Below the pieces are notes generated by a model that ran no database searches, was not told where the DNA came from, and saw only the letters and a list, made by a program, of their open reading frames with translations. Positions 11,563-22,307 of a stretch of DNA of 64,000 bases are shown one piece after another; within the stretch, counting starts at the first letter, position 1; each line of letters opens with the position of its first letter. This DNA comes from Lunularia cruciata (Eukaryota; Streptophyta; Marchantiopsida; Lunulariales; Lunulariaceae). A program made the translations under genes and the position numbers. Location of the stretch: contig OX419755.1 of the NCBI GenBank assembly GCA_948567375.1, positions 1,059,001 to 1,123,000 on the forward strand, given 5' to 3'.

Positions 11563-14416
11563 TGTGACAACCCGGCAAACATCACTTTTGTGGTAATCAA
11601 GTAAGTAAAGTTTGTTCCCGCAGAGATACGAGTTAGAAATGGTCAAATACAAAGTCAAACAATAACAATAGCAGTTCTTCTTGGTTGCATCTTTAACCTC
11701 TCAGGTAGAAACCACACCTAGAAGAGAGTAACAAGCACTGATTCTCAGTCTTGTTACAATTAACACTCCATAATCACAATTCCATCAAATTTTTCCAAAC
11801 AATCTTGATTGTGATGATACAGGCTCTCCCAAAAAGCGCACTTCACTACAAAACAACTTTGCCTTAGAATTGTGTTCCACCCCTCCACTGAAGGCACAAC
11901 TTCTTTGATCAAAATTGCTTCACATCAACACTACGTTGCACTCACAAATGCAAAATACTACCAACACTACAATTCCTCTTAGATCTGTCAAGGCATTGCT
12001 TTGATTGCACTTCACTCAGGATCAAACACATAGAATGAAAATCAAGGCTATGGAATCCAACATCCAACAAACACACTGACTTGCACTTCAAATTTCTCCC
12101 AACACTCACAAACACAAACACAAACACAAAGTTGATACTCGGAATCAAGCTCAAGCAACGAGCACTGCTTCACGGCACTTCACTTTATCTATTCTCAGAA
12201 TTATGAGCACTGAATAACATTTGAATGCGAATGCCACTCTTAAGTAGTGAAGCAAATCTTCCTATTGCATAGTTATCTTCCTATTGCACCTCTTCCTAAC
12301 AACTCTACAAACCTGCAAATCCAAAATGACAATGCACCTCTTCATATCTGCCTATTCAAATCTCAAATTGGTTTCTACTCCGATCCAATGTCTACCTCAT
12401 CCTCGTCTTTCAAACCCAAATCTGAAGTAACTTTACTTCCTACTACTCTATCCTTGGGTTTCACAGCTCCTACTTCCTCTACCAAATCGATCAATTCTCT
12501 TTCCACTATGGGTAATCTCTCTAACTCCTTATCTCCCGACCCACTCTTCTCTAATGTCTCCATTGGTAACTCCAAAGACATTTGCACTCCTACTTCATCA
12601 ACTTTGGGTTTTGCTCTTACATCCTTCCAAAGTTTGTCTACCTCTAATTTCACTAAGTCTAGTCTAATTATGAGATTATCTTCTACCTCTAGTATTTTCC
12701 TATCTACACGAGTCTTGAGACTTATCAATAGCACGTTCAAATCAGTGTCCTTTGCCTGCCTCCTCCTCGTCTCCTGCACCAACAACTTCAACTCGTGCAG
12801 CCTCGTCTCTTCAATTTGAATGTTGGCCTCTGTACTTATCATCACGTTCATTGTGAGTACAATCTCCTTCAATGGCTCCAATCTCATCTTCCTTTCACGT
12901 TCTCGATCTGCAAGCCAGTCCTCTCTGTACATCACCAATTCCGCTTTGAACTCGGCTTTAACCGTTTATTTCTCCTTCTCCTTCTGCTCAATCTTCTCCT
13001 CTTGATTACAAAGTAACTCTTGTAATCTCTCTTCTTCCCTATATCTTACTGCCAACTACCTTTGCCAGAGTTGCTTCTTCTCTTCTACACTCTCCATCAC
13101 TCTATCGAGCTCTTGTTCCTTTGCTGCTACCCTCGCCATAGCATAGATAAGTTCTAATCTTGAATCAACAAACTCTTGCTTCAAGATTTCATATTCTGCT
13201 ACTTGTCTTTCCCTTGCTATGTCACTCTTCTTAACAAGATCTTCTCGATACATCACCTCTCTCTTCAAGTCTTCAATTACTTGACTCTTCACTACTACCT
13301 CCCCTCGCATTACTTCCCTTTCTTCCTCACCTCGAGTTATAATCTTCTTCAACTCCTAGTTCTCTTCTTCTAATCTTGATAACACCTGCAAAACAGTCTT
13401 CACCTCAGGACATGTCGACTGCATCTCCTTCTTCCGGTGCTCCAACTTCACCAGCAATGGGCACATGATCTCCCTCAGGTACTCCACTCCATTGCTCACA
13501 ACTACTTCCACTTGCGTAGCAATCTCCTTCCTTACTTCTTGTTCACCCGCTACTCGCCTTCTCCTCTACAGTCTTCGAATCAAAATCGATGCCTCACTTC
13601 CCAAGTCTCTTCTGCTACTTCTCCCTTACCCAAGAATCTGGCACCTTGCTCTATGCCTGCTTCTCTCCCAAGCACTAATCTCCAATCCAACTCTGTCCAG
13701 CAAGCCGGATTTCCTCTCTTCCCCTCTTCCTTGGGGCCATCGAGACACTTGCTCTCGATAATCTTAGTCATGAACCTTGGAAAACTGACATTCCAATTCC
13801 ATGCCAAGAACATGATCCAAAGTCGGCTCAAGACTTTGATTCTTGCAATCATGTCTAGTCTCCGAATTGCATGATTCTTCACTGCAAATTTGGAGTTCTT
13901 CTTTCCTCCTCACATCTCTCTTGCTTTCTTGATATCTCTCGGTTTCACTCTCTCAACTTCTCCCTTACACACTAGCGCATCTTCAACTCTATTTCCCTTC
14001 CCATGATCACCTACAAGACGACTTCTCAACAGCAAAGGAAAATTGCTTGACATTGCTTCATCATGAGCCCAATTTTTATAGAGTTGTGCTTTCTTTGTCT
14101 CTCTTCAATTTGAGTTTCTACTGAGAAATCACACCTCTTGCATGCACCTATCACTGTCAATCGTACTTCACGCATATGGGCCGCCGGTTTTGAACGGTCC
14201 CTTCTTGAAGTTCTTGCCCCGACAAAAGGTTGTTAGATTGTCTTCACCTCGGGTTGAGCTCCCCGTGATATGAAGATTCCTTACTTCGGGTTGTATGCTG
14301 ATAGGGCATTTCCAAGTACTTTGCCTTATGACCCAAAGTCACTTTACTTCGGGTTTCATCCCAAAGACTCTTTTCTTTGCCTTCTTCAGCCATACAAGCG
14401 CAATGTGGGCACCACA
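11563..14416 (-). repeat. 5' LTR of A1 (copy C2), 2.85 kb with internal gene
   Basis: Sense runs from TGTGGTGCCCACA (14416) to GGTTGTCACA (11563), with the primer-binding site directly inside. The outer flank is CTTGT. The LTR holds the coiled-coil gene (14053-12375), preceded by a TATAAAAAT box. About 0.1 kb after the gene stop, the block shared by all copies begins. It is shorter than the 3.6-3.8-kb copies because of the internal deletion shared with C1 and the loss of the T-rich stretch near its start. Confidence 0.9.
12375..14053 (-). pseudogene. LTR-borne coiled-coil gene in A1 5' LTR
   Basis: The ATG at 14053 matches the start used by other copies (MSSNF...). The N-terminal segment RNHAIRRLDMIARIKVLSRLW is readable. 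Most of the globular domain is missing: WEVRHRF, then a jump to the QRRRRV basic stretch near 13580, the same joint as in the A1 3' LTR. A coiled coil follows (KKSDIARERQVAEYEILKQ, MESVEEKKQLWQR). A short frame break lies near 13050. The last 187 codons (12938-12375) are open to the conserved tail DEDEVDIGSE. No catalytic motif is seen. Confidence 0.8.
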
Positions 14417-16500
14417 CTTGTCTGCAAAGATGTGATGATATGGGCCTTGACTAGCCATGGGATACCTTATAATAAAGGGAATTGTGCCAAGGCAAGCATG
14501 TCCATGATCAAGTAATCCGCTAGGAAGGTTTGCTTGCCAATGAGTGTGGGGACCTTTGATAATAGTCCAAGGGAGTGATGTCATCTCCCATCTACCATTT
14601 GAAGGAGAGTAGCAGTCTTTGTCATTCCCTTGAGCCTTAATATCTTTATGACTCCCCTTGTTATGATATTTACCAAAGACCCTAAGTCTTTGCAAAAATT
14701 CAAGATGACACTAACTTCAATTATTACAAGAATATTTGGATCATGGCCTTTGGTGTATTATACTTGATGATCCTTGGTCTTCAAAAGTACCATAGGGGCT
14801 TTTTGGTGCTAAGTTCTATGGGTAATCTTGAATTGGAGAGTGCAGGCTGCCCGTAGTTGAAGGTGTGGATGACTCTACAAGGTCTTGTCAAGGGTGGTGC
14901 AAGGTTTGGGATGTTTTTCTCATCAATGATTTTGTTGCTCCTCTGTTAGAAAGTTTTGAAGTTTTTTGCACTCAATAGGGGACACTTTGCAGAGTTGTTT
15001 GAAAGAAATGTTGGCTTTTACATTTGCCAAGTCAATCATGATGTCATAGTTATGCATGATAGAAGTGGCACAAGGGTGTCAAACATAGGGACTACTGCCA
15101 TGTTCATTTCCAAGACTGCCTAATTAGTTTCTTCTTGTATGGTCCCTTCATAAAAAATGTTAGAGTAACTCTCAAAGTTGGAGGCACTACTTGGATCAGG
15201 TACAATATATGTGGAAGATCCAATTGTAAGGAAGATAGTTGCATCTGAAGTAGCACTTCCATTAGTGGGGTTGCTTCTTTTAGGACAAAAACATCTTCTA
15301 CATTGATAAAATGCATAGTCCTATTAGGACTAGCATTATTATGTGAGTTGTTCTATGCAAGTGCTTGCCATGTTTGTGTTATAAAGTTCTTGACATGCAA
15401 GCATTGTGCAATAATGTGATGCTAGAGCAAAATGAACAATGAGTGTACTTATTGGGTGTACTTATTGTACTTATTGCTATTGATTTGCACTTTGATTCTC
15501 ATAGCAATTGTGATAGCATATATTGATCCAAGTGGTCCCTATCCTTGTTTATTTCCTTGTCTACATTAGACAAGCGGGTCACATAAGCATTGATTGAAGC
15601 TATTCTGCAATGAGATGATATCTATAGCATGCTATCCTCCTTCTCGGGTTTCATGGCATCTTTATAGTGTTTGAAATTTATCATGATGTAGTGCACATAG
15701 TTGTACCATAGGACTAGGTTTTCCATAGGACAATTAATCTCAAAGATGGTTTTTATGTTTTTCTCCCTTGAGAGCCCATCAACCTCCTTGGTTGTCACTC
15801 TCTACTAACCAATCCTCATGTTATTGGAAGACTATGGGACATCCTATAGTAGAGTCCCTGGTTACTTAGGATCAATAACACATCAATTCATACAAGTTTT
15901 ATAATCATCCATTGATTCTAGCAGTCATCCATATAAGAAGTCAAGAGCCATGATAGACAAGGTACTTAAGCCTTATATCCCTTGAATTTGAGCTATCACT
16001 TTACAATGGGAGACCATTCCTTGCCTTGTGAGGAATGTCTTAAAGTATCAGGTTCCACTCCCTCTACCTAGTCCTACTCCTTACCTTCTATTAAGTAGCA
16101 AGTGATTAATTCTTGAGAACTCTTTTGCACTTATACCAACAACTATCAACCAACACACCAAAGAGGATTGATTTCCCTTTTATAACTAGGATCAAACCCT
16201 AAAAAGAATAATTTTATCTACCTCTCAATTTTTCCTTTGGGGTGGCCGTCTCCTTCAATTAGCTACCCCCATCAATGCCAATTGGCTCCTAATTGTTGAT
16301 TCTAATCTAGATTATACTACCTAAGTGCATCAACATGTTGCCTTTACATTTATTATCTACCTAATTTTGTCTTGTTGTGTAATATACTCATATTGTTCTT
16401 GCCCATTCTCTTGTTGCTCTTGTACAAAGAATCTCGCAATGGGAATCACGTAGCAACTTGCCCATAATAGAAGTCTTGCACTCCAATTTGTGTAGCTAAC
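14417..16500. other. Unassigned AT-rich intergenic or decayed repeat
   Basis: About 2.1 kb lies between the 5' LTR of A1 and an old gypsy integrase fragment. Reading both strands I find no frame with recognisable domains, no RNA gene and no tandem array. The longest open stretches (14339-14695 and 15104-15316, minus) look random. It may be an eroded LTR or gag of the element whose integrase follows. Confidence 0.6.
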
Positions 16501-16599
16501 ACAACCCTTAGCACCTACTTGGCCAAGACAACAACAATCAAGATCTCGCACCATTTTCTCTATGATCAAAAAACAATAGGTTTCCCATAGGATCTTTTC

Positions 16600-17275
16600 T
16601 TCCTTGCGCTGCAATGGAATGAAGTGTAGGTTGTAAGGTCTGCACTTTGTGCCATTAGTATGGGACTTCAAAATTTTCTATCCAATGTCTCCAATTGCAC
16701 TAATCCATTGTTAAAGACCTCATATTTTTTGTAAGGGCCTAGCTACTTTTTTGCAAATTTGCTAGGGAATTGGTCCACATTGTCACAAAATTTTAAAACC
16801 AAATCTTTTTTGTAGAGGGGGATCTCTTTGGTTTTGGAGTCAAAGTAGGTTTTATCCCTAACTTGAATGGTATAATTGCTTATTGCATGAAGACAAGTTG
16901 GAACATGGTGAAGCCCATTGTGAGCTTGATCATAGTACAATAAGTCCATAACATGTCTACTTCTTTTCATCCTAATTGGTTAGGTTTAAACTCACAGTTT
17001 TCTTGAGGATTGTTAGCAAAATACCGTTGACTTATTTGACTTGACCATTTGCTTGTGGGAGATAAGGGGTAGAGATATCATGACAAATCCCATAAGTAAT
17101 TATGAGGTCCTGCACACCATTGTTGATGAAGTGTGGTGCTTTGTTTGTGACAATGGATAGTGGATAACCAAATGCAGAGATAATATTCTTAGGTATAAAT
17201 TGAATGGTGATCATGGTAGAGTTGTTGATAAAGGAGTCAACTTTGGCCCATTTTTTTAATGTAATTGGGAAAACC
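16600..17275 (-). pseudogene. pol: Old gypsy integrase fragment
   Basis: In sense, LVFPITLKKWAKVDSFINN, then NIISAFGYPLSIVTNKAPHFIN and PYLPQANGQVK, are the central integrase core. The second catalytic Asp of the usual S-D-x-G is changed to Asn (VTNKA). Downstream, KDLVLKFCDNVDQFPSKFAKK and VQLETLD are the C-terminal domain, ending near RPYNLHFI. Stops interrupt it between pieces. Its upstream end merges with the 3' LTR of A3 at CCAACAAGTA, which fits both sequences. It belongs to neither A1 nor D by wording and is the most decayed coding piece in the window. Confidence 0.75.
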
Positions 17276-18037
17276 AACAAGTATCACTTTGTAGTAATCA
17301 GGCAAATAAATTTTGTTCACATAGAGATACAAATCACAAATGTTCAAATACAAAGACAAATGGTAACAAGATTTTTCTTGGTTGTGTCTTTAATCTCTCT
17401 GGTAAAAACCATACCCAAAAGAGAGTAACAAGCACTAACTTGTAGTCTTGTCACAAATTAACACTTCATAATCACAACTTCATCAAATTCTATCCAAATA
17501 AATCTTGATTGTGATGATTTAGATCCTTCCAAAGATGGACACTTTATTGTAAAGCACCTTCACCTCAGAATTATGTTCCACTCCACCACTGAAGCCACAA
17601 TTTCCTTGATCAAAATTGCTTTGCATTAACTCAATGCTGTACTCACAAATGAAAAATACTACCAACACTACAATTCCTTTCAAATCTGTCAAGACATTGC
17701 TTTGATTGCACTTCACTCAAGATCAAACACACAGAATGAAGATAAAGGTTGCGGAATCCAACATCCAACAAACACATTGACTTGCACTTCAAATTTCTCT
17801 CAAGACTCACAAGCACACACATAGAATTGACACTTGGAATTAAGCTTAATTGACAAGCATTGAACTCAATACTTTGCTTTATCTATCTTCAAAAATTTGG
17901 AATACTAAACAACATAAGATTGCAAAGGCACCCTTTAAATAGTAGAGCAGTCAACAATTGCTAACAACTATACCATTTTACAACAAATATACCAACTTGC
18001 AGATCCAAAATGACAATGCACTTCTTCATATGTCTCT

Positions 18038-18329
18038 TCAAATCTCAAAACTATTGCTAATCCGATCCATGTCTACCTCTTCTTTGGCTTCCAAATCCGA
18101 TGATCCTCCAAGTATTTCTCCTTCTTTGGGTCTATCTTCAATTACCAAATCCTTCACCATTTCTAGTACTTCTTCATTATGAATTACAATTGAGGTCATG
18201 GGTAACCTTTCTAACTCTTTATCTCTTGATCCTCTTTTCTCTAATGTCTCAGAGGATAACTCCAAAGACACTTGCACTCCTACTTCTACTACTTTGGACA
18301 TCTTTCCCTCCTTCACACTACTCCAAAGT
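18038..18329 (-). pseudogene. LTR-borne coiled-coil gene, subfamily 2, 3' end (A3)
   Basis: This is the distal 3' part of the gene whose upstream part lies at 25873-27181. It reads SSVKEGKMSKVVEVGVQVSLE, the ETLEKRGSRDKELERLP repeat of the common tail, then an acidic end (KEEVDMD). The alignment with the tails of C4 and C7 is clear, although most codons differ. Function unknown. Confidence 0.75.
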
Positions 18330-19125
18330 TGTGACAACCTGGCAAATATCACTTTTGCAATAATCGGGTAAGTAAAGTTTGTTCTTGTAGAGATACGAGT
18401 CAGAAATGTCTAAATACGAAGTCAAAGTAACAATCTCAATTCTTCTTGGTTGTGTCTTTAATCTCTCAGGTAGAAACCACACCCAAAAGAGAGTAACAAG
18501 CAATGATTCTCAATCTTATCATGAATTCACACTCCTTAATCACAACTCCATCAATTCTTTCCAAACAATCTTAATTGTGATGATTCAGGCTCTCCCAAAA
18601 ATGGCACTTCACTGCAAAATGACTTCACCTCAGAATTGTGTTCCACTCCTCCATTGAAAGCACAACTTCCTCGATCAAAATTGCTTCACATCAACATTAC
18701 CCTGCACTCACAAATGCAGAATACTACCAACACTACAATTCCTCTCAGATCTGTCAAGGCATTGCTCCAATTGCAGTTCACTCAGGATCAAACACACAGA
18801 ATGAAGATCAAGGCTGCGGAATCCAACATCCAACAAGTAGACTAACTTGCACTTTGAATTTCTCCACACACTCACAAACATAGACACAAAGTTGATACTC
18901 GGAATCAAGCTTAAGCAATGAGCACTGCTTCACAGCACTTTGCTTTATCTATTCTCAAAATTATGAGCACTGAACAACATGATACTGCCAAATGCCACTC
19001 TTAAATAGTGAAGCAATCAACAATTATCTTCCTAGTGCACCTCTTCCTAATGACTCTACAAACCTGTAGATCTGAAATGACAATGCACCTCTTCATATCT
19101 ACCTATTCAAATCTCAAATCGGTTA

Positions 19126-21697
19126 CTAATCCAATCCAATGTCTACTTCTTCCTTGGCTTTCAAACCCAATCTCAAAGTAACTTTATTTCCTACTACTCT
19201 ATCCTCAGGTTTCATAATTCCTACATCTTCTACCAGATCTAACAATTCTCTTTCCTGATCTGACATTTCACTAGTGGGTAATCTATCTAACTCCTTATCT
19301 ACTGACTCACTCTTCTCTAATGTCTCCAATGGTAATTCCAAAGACATCTGCACTCCTACTTCATCTACTTTGGGTTTTGCTCTAACATCTTTCTGAATTT
19401 TATCTATCTCCAACTTTACTAAGTCTAATCTGATCATGATATTGTCTTTGACTTCCAATATTTTCCTATCTACACGAGTTCTGAGACTAATTAATAGAGC
19501 ATTCAAGTCTGTATCCTTTGCATGTCTCCTCCTTGTCTCTTGCACCAACAACTTCAACTCGTGCAGCCTCGTCTCTTCAATACGAACACTGGCCTCTGTA
19601 CTTAGCATTGCATTCATCCTGATTACGATCTCTTTCAATGGCTCCAATCTCATCTTCCTTTCATGCTCCCGATCTGCAAGCCAATCTTCCTTATACATTG
19701 CTAATTCTGCCTCGAACTCGGCTTTCACCGTTTCCTTCTCCTTCTCCTTCTGCACAATCTTCTCCTCTTGATTACGAAGTAACTCTCGTAATCTCTCTTC
19801 TTCCCTATATTTCACTATCAACTCCCGTTGCTACAATTGCTTCTTCTCTTCTACACTCTCTATCACTCTATCAAGCTCTTGTTCCTTCTTTGCTACCCTT
19901 GCCATAGCATGGATAATTTTGTAGTCTTGAATCAGCAAACTGCTGCTTCAAGATTTTGTACTCAACTACTTGTCTCTCCCTTGCTATGTCACTCTTCTTC
20001 ACAAGTTCCTCTTGATACCTCACTTCTCTCTTCAAATCCTCAATAGCTTGACTCTGCACTAATGCATCCACTTGCAGTACTTCCCTTTCCTCCTCACCTT
20101 GGATTATACTCTTCTTCAAGTCCGAGTTCTCTTCTTCCAATCTAATACTTGCAACACAGTCTTCACTTCCGGACACTTTGACTGCATCTCCCTCTTCTTG
20201 TGCTCTAGCTTCACTAACAATGGGCACATAATTTCTTGCAGGTGCTCCACTCCATCACTTGCAACTACTTCAACCTGTGGAGTGATCTCCTTCTTCACCT
20301 CTTCTTCTCTCAATACTCGCCTTCTTCTCTGCAGTTGTCGTATCAAAATAGATGCTTCACTTCCCGAACTAGCATTCTCATCTTCCCTTGCCTTGCTCAG
20401 ACCCGCTTCACACTTCACCTTGTGCCTCGACCAAACTCCCCTCTGAATTGTAATCTTCTTCTCCTCCGGCTCGGGTACCTCGTCCTCAAACTTCACATTA
20501 TTCTCTTCCTCGAGCTCCACCCAAACTTCTTCTTCTTATGTAGGTACCGATGTCATCTCCCCACCTTCATCACTATCACTACTTGTATCTCTAGTTTGTA
20601 GCGTGAGCTCAGGTTCTTCCTTGTGTTCCAAGTCTTCGGACTTGCACTCGGCTTTGCCTTTTGAGTCTTCCTCCAATGACGCAATCACCATCATACCTTT
20701 CCTCGGGTTTTCTCTCTTGGTCTTTTGGGGTCTTGTCTTCTCTATGTCTTTACCTTCTCCTTGTCGACTCCACTTCTTTGACTTTGGAGTACTTACTTCT
20801 ACCGCTGCACTCTTCCCCGTCTGTGCGTAGTACTCATCAGTGCTCCGGATTTGAAGAATATACTATTGCTCCTCCGTGTCGACTTCCCTTCTCAAGTCGA
20901 GATGAAAGTGAGACACCATTCTATTGCGCTCTGCTGCATTGAGCAAATTCAACCCAAGGTAGAAATGTGCTGCAAACGGCACAATATAGTGTGGAGGTGA
21001 CTTATCCCGCAAATTCCACACCATCTGCCTTGTTCTCCCATGGAAGCACCTCGCCCAGTTGATAGGTTCTCCTGGAAACATCTTATGGAAGAACACCACT
21101 TGGTGTTTCATCACATAAGTCGTTCTCTCCGGCTTCAGAATTGCCATGAGAGCACTCACGATCCCTCTCTTCATCGGATCTTTGTAACTCTCGACCTTAT
21201 ACCCATTCTTTGCACTCTTCAAAGAGAAGGCATCCCTCACTTCTTGGGTTTCTTTGGCTACCTCTCCCTTCCCCAAGAACATGGCACCCTACTCCACGCC
21301 TACCTCTCTTCCGAGTACCAATCTCCAATCCGACTGTGTCCAGCAAGCCGGATTTCCTCTCTTCCCCTCTTCCTCAAGGCCATCAAGACACTTACTCTTG
21401 ATTATCTTGGTCATGAACCCTAGAAAACTCACGTTCTAGTTCCATGCCAAGAATGTGATCCGAAGTCGGCTCAAGACTTTGATTCTTGCGATCACATCTA
21501 ACCTCCAAATCGCATGATTTCTCACTACAAATTCGGAGTTCTTCTTTCCTCCTCCCATCTTTCATGCTTCCTCATTGTCTCTTGGGTTAACTCTCTTGAA
21601 TTCTCCTCTACTCACTAGCGCGTCTTCAACTCTACTTCCCTTCCCACGATCTCATGCAGGATGACTCCTCAATGGCAAAGGAAGAATTGCTTGACAT
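19126..21697 (-). pseudogene. LTR-borne coiled-coil gene in C3, full length but broken
   Basis: The ATG at 21697 aligns with other copies, but a one-base change in the first codons shifts the frame (MSSN then a different reading). The N-terminal domain is intact over 139 codons (21282-20863): DAFSLKSAKNGYKVESYKD, FFHKMFPGEPINWARCFHG, VWNLRDKSPPHYIVPF. An acidic linker (EVEKTRPRK-like, S/E/D-rich) and a basic QRRRRV patch follow. The coiled coil ends with 231 open codons (19821-19126, KEKEKETVKAEFEAELAMYK) and the tail KEEVDIG. About 850 codons when complete. Function unknown; probably a structural or nucleic-acid-associated protein by composition, which is only inference. Confidence 0.8.
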
Positions 21698-22280
21698 TGC
21701 TTTCTCGTTAGCCCAATTTTTATAGAGTCGTGCCTTCTTTGTCTCTCTTCAATTTGAGTTTCTACCAAAAAATCACACCTCTTGCATGTGCCCATCACTA
21801 TCAAGTGTACTTCATGCATATGACCGCCGGTTTTTGAACGGTCCCTTCTTGAATTTCTCGCCCCGAAGAAAGGTTGTTACATTGTCTTTGCCTCTATGGT
21901 GCCCTCATTTTTTGTTTGTTTCAAAATAGAGAAGAAGAAGTGTATAGAGAAGTCAGATTGTGCCTGTATGGCCGAAGAAGGCAAAGAAAAGAGTCTTCGG
22001 GATGAAACCCAAAGTAAAGTGACTTTGGGTCATAAGGCAAAGTACTTGGAAATACCCTGTTAGCATACAACCCAAAGTAAGGAATCTTTGTATTGGGGGG
22101 AGCTCAACCCGAGGCAAAGACAGTCTAACAACCTTTCATTGGGATGAGACATTCAAGAAGGGACCGTTCAAAACCGGCGGCCCATACATGTGAAGTATGA
22201 TTGACAGTGACATGCGCATGCAAGAGGTGTGATTTCTTGGTAGAAACTCAAATTGAAGAGAGACAAAGAAAGTGCAACTC

Positions 22281-22288
22281 TATAAAAA
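22281..22288 (+). promoter_or_regulatory. TATA-like box ahead of the LTR-borne gene
   Basis: TATAAAAA lies 20 bp before the ATG at 22308 and about 390 bp into the LTR. The same box (TATAAAAAT on the sense strand) is kept upstream of the gene start in A1 (both LTRs), C3 (21717-21724) and C6 (30621-30629). A related TATAAAAT lies 72 bp before the ATG in C7. A promoter dedicated to the LTR gene is inferred. The short distance makes the transcript start uncertain. Confidence 0.55.
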
Positions 22289-22307
22289 GCGGGCTCACGA
22301 CAAAGCA

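Larger units (their letters stand above)
1623..14416 (-). mobile_element. Ty3/gypsy element A1 (family A), nearly complete, interrupted
   Basis: In sense (minus) order the element has a 5' LTR (14416 to 11563), a primer-binding site, gag with three zinc knuckles, protease, RT, RNase H, integrase, a polypurine tract and a 3' LTR (3029 to 1623). The domain order PR-RT-RH-IN is that of Ty3/gypsy. Both LTRs carry the same internal deletion in their coiled-coil gene, which supports their being the two ends of one element. The coding region has several frameshifts and stops. A family B LTR splits the integrase end from the polypurine tract, and C0 removes the distal part of the 3' LTR from this window. 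The outer flank of the 5' LTR is CTTGT. Confidence 0.9.
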
